DNA of 21,209 nucleotides from PWND01 sp964601515 (GTDB taxonomy: Bacteria; Bacteroidota; Bacteroidia; Bacteroidales; UBA7960). Under the pieces are notes generated by a model. That model made no database searches. It was not told the origin of the DNA and saw only the letters and a list, made by a program, of their open reading frames with translations. Below are positions 16,427 through 21,209 of this stretch, in pieces (within the stretch, counting starts at the first letter, position 1; the number at the start of each line of letters is the position of its first letter). Made by a program: the position numbers and the translations under genes. Location: the NCBI GenBank assembly GCA_964601515.1, contig CAZRNU010000048.1, positions 1-21,209 on the forward strand, written 5' to 3'.

Positions 16427-16510
16427 TATTTTTCAATACACCAACAACCATAAGATTAAAAATATTGCTTCTTTTTGTGACTAAAAGCCTTATTTGAAGT
16501 TTAATTGTTT

Positions 16511-17290
16511 TTATCTTTCTGCAATTACCAGCATTTCAAAATCTTTTGTTGTTAGTGTATGTTCACGGGAAAAAGCTCCAAGTTTTGCTCCGAAAATTTC
16601 AATTTTTGTGAATCCAAGTGTTTTAAGCAACCATGTTATTTCACAAGGCAAATAATACCTCTCGTTGCATTCTAGCTTATATTCTTTTCCGTCATCATCA
16701 GTAAAGGAAGTAATGTTATAATCCCGAAATGTCATTATATCAAAGCTAGTACTTTTATAAGTTGCATTGCCCTCTTGACGTTCTACTTGATCTGTGTTTT
16801 CATGAAAATCATCAATAGAATTAAATATCGGGAATAAGCCATTAAGTGTAGTAAAAATAAATTTGGCATTTTCCTTTAAAGACTTTGAAACATTTTTAAG
16901 AATTTCATAATTCATTTCGTCTGTTTCCATTAAAGGGAAGCCTCCTTCGCACATCATTATTGCAACATCAAATTGTTTGTCAAACGGTAGATTTCTTGCA
17001 TCGTGATGTAAAAAATCAATTTGCAAGCCGTTTTGTTTTGCTTTTTCTCTAGCTTTTTTAAGTAGTGATTCTGACAAATCAATACCTGTAAGTGAATAAC
17101 CCCTCTTCGACAATTCAATAGAATGACGACCTGTGCCGCAACCGATGTCGATAATTTTTAATTCTTTCTTATAATTGATTTCCTTCTCAATAAAGTTGCA
17201 TTCGCCAATTGTTCCCTGAGCGAAACATTCATTGTCGTATTTTTCAGCGTAGTTTTCGAATAATGTTTCGTACCATTGTTTTTTATTCAT
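16511..17290 (-). CDS. Class I SAM-dependent methyltransferase
   Basis: The 259-residue protein has a Rossmann-type methyltransferase core. Motif I is IIDIGCGTGRHSIEL (46-60), which binds the SAM methionine part. The acidic residue after strand 2 is Asp71 in LTGIDLSESLL, contacting the SAM ribose. The strand 3 segment IDFLHHDARNLPF and the strand 4 segment FDVAIMMCEGGFPL follow. The C-terminal half includes a beta-rich insert (about 165-215) before the last strands. The fold is that of small-molecule methyltransferases, but the acceptor cannot be inferred. The gene follows DUF2200 by 16 bp and probably shares its transcript. Confidence 0.9.
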   Translation of the reverse strand: MNKKQWYETLFENYAEKYDNECFAQGTIGECNFIEKEINYKKELKIIDIGCGTGRHSIELSKRGYSLTGIDLSESLLKKAREKAKQNGLQIDFLHHDARNLPFDKQFDVAIMMCEGGFPLMETDEMNYEILKNVSKSLKENAKFIFTTLNGLFPIFNSIDDFHENTDQVERQEGNATYKSTSFDIMTFRDYNITSFTDDDGKEYKLECNERYYLPCEITWLLKTLGFTKIEIFGAKLGAFSREHTLTTKDFEMLVIAER

Positions 17291-17306
17291 TTTTTTTCGT
17301 TTTTGT

Positions 17307-17672
17307 TTAAGTTGTTCGTAAAATCTTTTCCATTTTCCTGCCTTTTGCTAATTCATCCACTAACTTGTCCAGATACCTTACTTGTTTGGTTATTGGATTA
17401 TCAATTTCTTCAATTCTATAGCCACATATAGTTCCTGTTATAAGGTATGCGTTTGGGTTTAATTCAGCTTTTTTAAAGAAAGTTTCAAAAGTTGCCTTCT
17501 CATCAATCAATTCTTGCAATTTTTTGTCGTTGAAACCTGTCAGCCATTCAATTACCTGATGTAATTCCAATTTTGACCGGCCTTTACTTTCAACTTTTGA
17601 TATGTAATGTGGATATACAGAAGCAAAAGTCATTTTAGAAATTCTCTCATTATGTTCAGGTGTTGTTTTCAT
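17307..17672 (-). CDS. DUF2200 family protein
   Basis: A 121-residue soluble protein with no signal peptide or membrane segment. The stretches RISKMTFASVYPHYISKVES and KLELHQVIEWLTGF (36-49) match what I know of the DUF2200 family, whose function is unknown. Its ATG overlaps the upstream stop codon by four bases (ATGA at 17672-17669), so translation is very likely coupled to the YdeI/OmdA-like gene. Confidence 0.85.
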   Translation of the reverse strand: MKTTPEHNERISKMTFASVYPHYISKVESKGRSKLELHQVIEWLTGFNDKKLQELIDEKATFETFFKKAELNPNAYLITGTICGYRIEEIDNPITKQVRYLDKLVDELAKGRKMEKILRTT

Positions 17673-17959
17673 TTCTTAATTTTTTTAAACCATTTTTGTG
17701 CTGAAGGTCTACGATGAGGGCATCCAGGCCAGCAACAAGGTTGTCGTTTATTTTCTTTCAATTCTTCAATCATTCGCTGAATATGTTCACTTCTTGTTTC
17801 TGGTTTTTTTACAATTGTAATCCAGCAAATCCATTCATTACGTTGAATAGGGGTAAGGTTGTTCCACTTCTCGAGCAAATCCGCATCTGCCTTCAATACT
17901 TTTTCAATATCATTCGGAACTTCGTGAAAAACACCAGGTAATATTTTCATAATAATCAT
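17669..17959 (-). CDS. Small YdeI/OmpD-associated (OmdA) family protein
   Basis: A 96-residue soluble protein. The family motifs are FHEVPNDIEKVL (11-22), NEWICWI (41-47), KKPETRSEHIQRMIEELKE (51-69) and CCWPGCPHRRP (75-85). The family is annotated as YdeI/OmpD-associated, with links to bacteriocin resistance in Salmonella, but its mechanism is not known. Cys75, Cys76, Cys80 and His82 could form a small metal site; that is inference. The start may be the ATG at 17959 or the one at 17950 (MKILPGVFHEVP). It is the first gene of a tight cluster, with a 4-bp overlap into DUF2200 and then the methyltransferase. Confidence 0.83.
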   Translation of the reverse strand: MIIMKILPGVFHEVPNDIEKVLKADADLLEKWNNLTPIQRNEWICWITIVKKPETRSEHIQRMIEELKENKRQPCCWPGCPHRRPSAQKWFKKIKK

Positions 17960-18124
17960 TTTTTAATCCGGTCCAATTCACATATAGTTAATAAGTAATT
18001 CAAGATATAATGAATTTAAACTCCGGTATCAGAAATAGTGAAATATTCTAAAATATTAAACCTTACTATTATTTAAGAGCTTACCATTCAACTTTTTTGG
18101 AATGTTTCTCATTGTATAATAAGC

Positions 18125-21100
18125 TTAATCAATATCCTTGATGCAACGAACAGATTGTCCAACTGCACGACCTGACTCGATTATAACTGCCGGATTAATT
18201 CCAAAGATTATTCCCATAGATCGTGTTCCTTGAGTGGTACATGTCCAATAATATCCTTCTATATCAACGCTGTAAAGTATTCCATCTACGTTGCTACGGT
18301 TGCCACTAATTGGTAATTTAAGAGGCGAGGCAAAGGCTCCATCTGCATTATTGCTGCTCCAACTTAGCATTTCATCTTGCCATTCATAAATGGTTGGCAA
18401 CCTGAAACCTGTTGGGCAAGGATTATTGACCCCAACTACACCCTGCCAAAAATATGTGATGTTTTGGTTTCTCCAATTACCATTATTAGTAGTTGCCATA
18501 ATAAAGTTGTCATGCCCCGGTGTGTCGCTTGCGCTTGAAACATCTGTTGTTCCTGAGTTTCTCTTCTCATGTCCATCTGAAGCACGCCCCCACTGGTACA
18601 AATCTCCATAAGCTTGAGCATCTGTGCTGGATGTGGCAGCTCTTGTTGCGCCTAAGTTTCTGTCCATCCATGTTTTGCCGGTAGTAGGATTAGTTACCTC
18701 AACTATTACTGTACCTATTGTAGTAAAAGTATTCTGGTTGCCGTATCTTGTACCAACGCTATTGGTGGCGTATGCTCTTACATAGTATGTTGTAACCCAT
18801 TCAAGTCCAGTAATAGAGCTGGAGAAACTACCCATCCCTGTGCCATCAATGGTTATCCCCAAATTGCTTTCAATAGTTGGGTTCTCGGTTGTGCTCCAAA
18901 CTACACCCCTGGCTATAACCGGAGAGCCGTCATCGGAAGTAATATTGCCTCCGCTTGTGGCAGTAGTGAAAGATATGTTTGAGATTGTATTTGTTGTTAA
19001 CTCAAGAGAATTGTCTCTTATACATCGAACAGAGAGACCTTGAGCACGATTTGCAACTAATGTGTATGCATCGCTGTTGTTGAATGACAAATGTTCTGAT
19101 TGGAATTCATTAACATTGCTCGACCAATAGTTGCCGTATGAATCTTCATTCACGATAGAACCATCGTTACTTAATCTTTCGCCGGTAATGGGAAGTTTAA
19201 GAGGCGAAGCAAAAGCTCCATCAGCGTTGTTAGTATTCCAGCTAATACGCTCCGCTTCCCATTCAGCATTCGTTGGTAATCGGAAGTCGGTAGGACAAGG
19301 ATTGTTTTCGCCACTTTCTCCCTGCCATAGGTTGTCGCTCTGAGAAATTAACCAGTCGAACGGACTGTCTGGCGACAAGATGAAATCACCATGGGCTGGG
19401 TTATTAATGTTACTTAAAGAGGATGTTAATCCGGAAAATCTCTTCTCATGCCCATCGGCCGCTCGTCCCCACTGGTATAAATCGCCAAATGCTTCGGTGT
19501 CGTTGCTGCTTTCAGCTACTCGGCTTGCGCCCAAGTTACGGTCCATCCATATTTTTCCTGTTAAGGGATTAAAAACCTCCTCTAAATTGAGATTTAATGT
19601 AGTAAAAGTTTGTTGAACACCATAACCGGTTCCGGCGCTGTTGGTGGCGTAAGCTCTCACGTAATATGTGTAGGCGTTTGTTAATCCTGTAATACTGCTG
19701 TTGAAGCTTCCGGAGCCGTTTCCGTTATCAGTCATCCCAAGGTTGTTATCAATAGTAGGGTTCATATTGTCGCTCCATACCACGCCTCGACTGATGACTG
19801 TTGAACCTCCATCATAGGTAATATCGCCTCCACTATTAGCAGAACTGTTGGTTATATTGGTTGCCTCTTTGGTGGTTAAGGTGGGCACAATAGCCAAAGT
19901 TGTAAACTCCCTTTCCTCACCATAGCTTGTACCAGCGCTGTTTGTGGCGTAGGCTCTAACGTAGTAGGTTGTGACGTGCATTAAACTTGCAATATTGCTG
20001 GAAAAATTTCCATTACCGGTTCCATTCGTGGTTTTTCCCAAGTTGTTATCAACAGTAGGATTGCCCGTTGTGTTCCACACAACACCGCGAGCGGTAACAG
20101 TAGCACCTCCATTGAAGGATATGTTGCCTCCGGAAATTGCTGAAGAGGAGGTAATACTTGTTATCACATTAGTGGTTACTGTTGGTATAGTAGCGTTAGT
20201 AGTAAACTGCTTCTCGTCGCCATATGAAGTGCCATCTGTGTTAGAGGCATATGCCTTAAGATAATAGGTTGTAGCCGGAGCTAATCCTGTTAAATTACTT
20301 ATATAGCTTCCTAATCCCGATCCATCACTTGTTATCCCTAAGAAATTATCAATAGTAGGGTTCTCGGAGGTACTCCATACCACGCCCTTTTCTATAACCT
20401 CGCTTGCCCCCTCAATGGTTATGTTACCCCCACTTTGAGCAGAGTTGTGAGTAATGCTTACAGGCTCAAGTGTTTCCACCACGGGCTCAATGTGCTCATA
20501 TTCACCACCGATTTCAAAGATAGTCCATGACGGACCCTCTAATGATGCTCCAAAATTTAGTAAAGTATGACTTAGTATACCAACCTCAAAGCCTAAAGAT
20601 GCATCAACACCTGCTGTGACTGAAAAGCCCCAGTCCAATGGCCAAGAAGCATCCAAATCGGCTCTTAGGTATGGATCAATCGAAAGAACAGGACCCGCAA
20701 TACCTGCAATTTTTGCACTTGCCTTAGGGGCAACGCCAACTTGTGCGGAAGCGTTGGCGTTAAATGCAAAATCAAATGGTTTGGGATTAAACGAACCATT
20801 GCTGTTAAATATTGGGTTCCATTCCGGTGAATTGCCTCTAATGTAAGAAGCGCCAACGGAGGTACTGTATGCCGACTCGAAACCAAAAATCATTTCTCCG
20901 CTAACGTTTAGTCCGGCTTCAAACGATAAATCTAAAGATAAGGTGAGAAGCATAGGAATTGGTCCAATGAAAATAGGGCCTATAGTAGCAATCTTTACGG
21001 TGTAAGTTGTATCTAAAGAGTAGCCCACCTCTGCTTCAAGGCTGACTAACATGTCGAAATCAATGTTACCACCCATTAATAAACTGAATTTATTAACTTT

Positions 21101-21209
21101 CGGAGGAATCCATGAAATTTCAAGTTCACGATGAAATATAGGTTGGAAATTAATGTTTCCCTCTGTTATAGTTGCCGTAATTGAGCCGCTAAAATTACTG
21201 TTTTCGTTT
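18125..21209 (-). CDS. Large repetitive FISUMP-domain surface protein (5' end outside window)
   Basis: The frame is open through the right edge of the window: codons above the Met at 21076 continue without a stop, so that Met is internal and the gene is 5'-truncated. Counting from it, residues 1-200 plus about 44 upstream are a beta-rich region with alternating polar and hydrophobic residues that I cannot classify. Residues 202-493 are three fibronectin-like repeats, each with SGGxI, GVVW and a YYxxAYAxN strand. FISUMP domain 1 is at about 495-688 (WMDRNLGA, LYQWGRAADGHEK, NPCPTDFRLPT, ending SVRCI). A fourth repeat (692-786) and FISUMP domain 2 (790-983) end the protein at VRCIKDID. The FISUMP fold is a known extracellular module of Fibrobacter and Bacteroidota. 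I see no T9SS tail. The protein is probably exported and cell-surface bound, with a signal sequence outside the window. Confidence 0.88.
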   Translation of the reverse strand, partial: NENSNFSGSITATITEGNINFQPIFHRELEISWIPPKVNKFSLLMGGNIDFDMLVSLEAEVGYSLDTTYTVKIATIGPIFIGPIPMLLTLSLDLSFEAGLNVSGEMIFGFESAYSTSVGASYIRGNSPEWNPIFNSNGSFNPKPFDFAFNANASAQVGVAPKASAKIAGIAGPVLSIDPYLRADLDASWPLDWGFSVTAGVDASLGFEVGILSHTLLNFGASLEGPSWTIFEIGGEYEHIEPVVETLEPVSITHNSAQSGGNITIEGASEVIEKGVVWSTSENPTIDNFLGITSDGSGLGSYISNLTGLAPATTYYLKAYASNTDGTSYGDEKQFTTNATIPTVTTNVITSITSSSAISGGNISFNGGATVTARGVVWNTTGNPTVDNNLGKTTNGTGNGNFSSNIASLMHVTTYYVRAYATNSAGTSYGEEREFTTLAIVPTLTTKEATNITNSSANSGGDITYDGGSTVISRGVVWSDNMNPTIDNNLGMTDNGNGSGSFNSSITGLTNAYTYYVRAYATNSAGTGYGVQQTFTTLNLNLEEVFNPLTGKIWMDRNLGASRVAESSNDTEAFGDLYQWGRAADGHEKRFSGLTSSLSNINNPAHGDFILSPDSPFDWLISQSDNLWQGESGENNPCPTDFRLPTNAEWEAERISWNTNNADGAFASPLKLPITGERLSNDGSIVNEDSYGNYWSSNVNEFQSEHLSFNNSDAYTLVANRAQGLSVRCIRDNSLELTTNTISNISFTTATSGGNITSDDGSPVIARGVVWSTTENPTIESNLGITIDGTGMGSFSSSITGLEWVTTYYVRAYATNSVGTRYGNQNTFTTIGTVIVEVTNPTTGKTWMDRNLGATRAATSSTDAQAYGDLYQWGRASDGHEKRNSGTTDVSSASDTPGHDNFIMATTNNGNWRNQNITYFWQGVVGVNNPCPTGFRLPTIYEWQDEMLSWSSNNADGAFASPLKLPISGNRSNVDGILYSVDIEGYYWTCTTQGTRSMGIIFGINPAVIIESGRAVGQSVRCIKDID
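18134..19012 (-). repeat. Copy B of the 879-bp tandem block (fibronectin-like repeat 4 plus FISUMP 2)
   Basis: This is the second, C-terminal copy of the 293-residue unit. Its GVVW, WMDRNLGA, NNPCPT and SVRC anchors keep the same register as copy A. It differs by point substitutions and by a diverged loop after the DGHEKR motif. It ends two codons before the stop region of the gene. Confidence 0.85.
19013..19891 (-). repeat. Copy A of an 879-bp tandem block (fibronectin-like repeat 3 plus FISUMP 1)
   Basis: This block encodes 293 residues and is followed directly by copy B. Anchors shared with copy B (GVVW, WMDRNLGA, DLYQWGRA, NNPCPT, NNADGAFASPLKLPI, YW, SVRC) are all offset by exactly 293 residues. 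At DNA level the WMD codons lie at 19541-19549 here and 18662-18670 in copy B, 879 bp apart. The middle (about residues 546-590) differs strongly in sequence from copy B but not in length. Confidence 0.85.
19598..20473 (-). repeat. Three tandem fibronectin-like repeats with exact 300-bp period
   Basis: Three coding repeats of 100 residues lie head to tail. Their GVVW anchors fall at residues 231, 331 and 431 of the frame counted from 21076, and the matching DNA lies at 20371, 20071 and 19771, an exact 300-bp step. Each carries the same order: a strand with SGGxI, GVVW, then NPTxDNxLG, a Gly/Asn/Ser-rich turn and YYxxAYAxNxxGTxYG. The outer copies share long identical DNA stretches, for example around 19751-19763 and 20351-20363. 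Confidence 0.85.

Noticed and set aside
17960..18124. Terminator of the FISUMP gene
   Set aside because: Only a 5-bp stem (CATTC / GAATG around 18087-18106) with a T-rich loop is visible, not a convincing terminator; no small gene or RNA is seen either.
19971..20264. Plus-strand open frames opposite the FISUMP repeats
   Set aside because: They recur with the repeat period and reflect the composition of the real gene on the other strand.
18719..20473. Periodic repeats as a CRISPR array or non-coding satellite
   Set aside because: The period is 300 bp, the frame is open throughout, and the repeats translate to a fibronectin-like fold; no short identical repeats with unique spacers exist.
21074..21076. 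Met codon at 21076 as the true start of the FISUMP gene
   Set aside because: The same frame stays open for 44 further codons to the window edge, with similar beta-rich composition and no signal peptide at 21076.
1..21209. A defence system, prophage, integrative element or secondary-metabolite cluster
   Set aside because: No recombinase, transposase, restriction, toxin, capsid or biosynthetic core gene is present; the helicase, methyltransferase and hydrolase are separated and each has an ordinary housekeeping-type context.

Overview
The window looks like a chromosomal segment of a low-GC member of the Bacteroidota (Bacteroidetes). Several things point that way. One large surface protein carries two Fibrobacter succinogenes major paralogous (FISUMP) domains and fibronectin-like repeats. 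Start codons lie behind A/T-rich leaders without Shine-Dalgarno sequences. Perfect matches to the Bacteroidota -7 promoter motif TAnnTTTG occur upstream of several genes. A PIF1-type helicase has the C-terminal helix-turn-helix extension that I associate with this phylum. Order and family cannot be fixed from the window alone.

Layout. 1-278 (minus): N-terminal piece of an exported protein cut by the window edge. 628-2805 (minus): bifunctional catalase-peroxidase KatG, followed by a clear intrinsic terminator. 3031-5992 (minus): three closely spaced genes, encoding a membrane-anchored flavodoxin/ferredoxin fusion (EFR1 type), a Blc-type lipoprotein lipocalin and an exported S41 peptidase; these are probably one operon. 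6057-7121 (minus): DUF21/CBS-pair membrane protein. 7230-9503 (minus): PIF1-like helicase. 9504-9803: divergent promoter region. 9804-13020 (plus): the only two plus-strand genes, an OFA-family MFS carrier followed by a sodium:solute symporter. 13088-17959 (minus): a second gene train with YdeI/OmdA-like protein, DUF2200 protein, SAM methyltransferase, CutC and a large secreted alpha/beta hydrolase. 18125 to the right edge (minus): the repetitive FISUMP protein, whose 5' end lies outside the window.

How the genes fit together. The content is mostly housekeeping and envelope biology: peroxide detoxification, envelope lipid or ligand binding (lipocalin), exported hydrolases, uptake of small organic solutes and DNA unwinding. 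The genes do not form a single recognisable pathway. I found no rRNA, tRNA, CRISPR array, insertion sequence, phage gene or attachment site. I see no convincing new defence or mobile system.

The most distinctive structure is inside the FISUMP gene. Three fibronectin-like repeats sit at an exact 300-bp period, and a repeat-plus-FISUMP block of 879 bp is duplicated in tandem with no net length change at any anchor I checked. The unclassified beta-rich region in front of the repeats is the best candidate for something undescribed.
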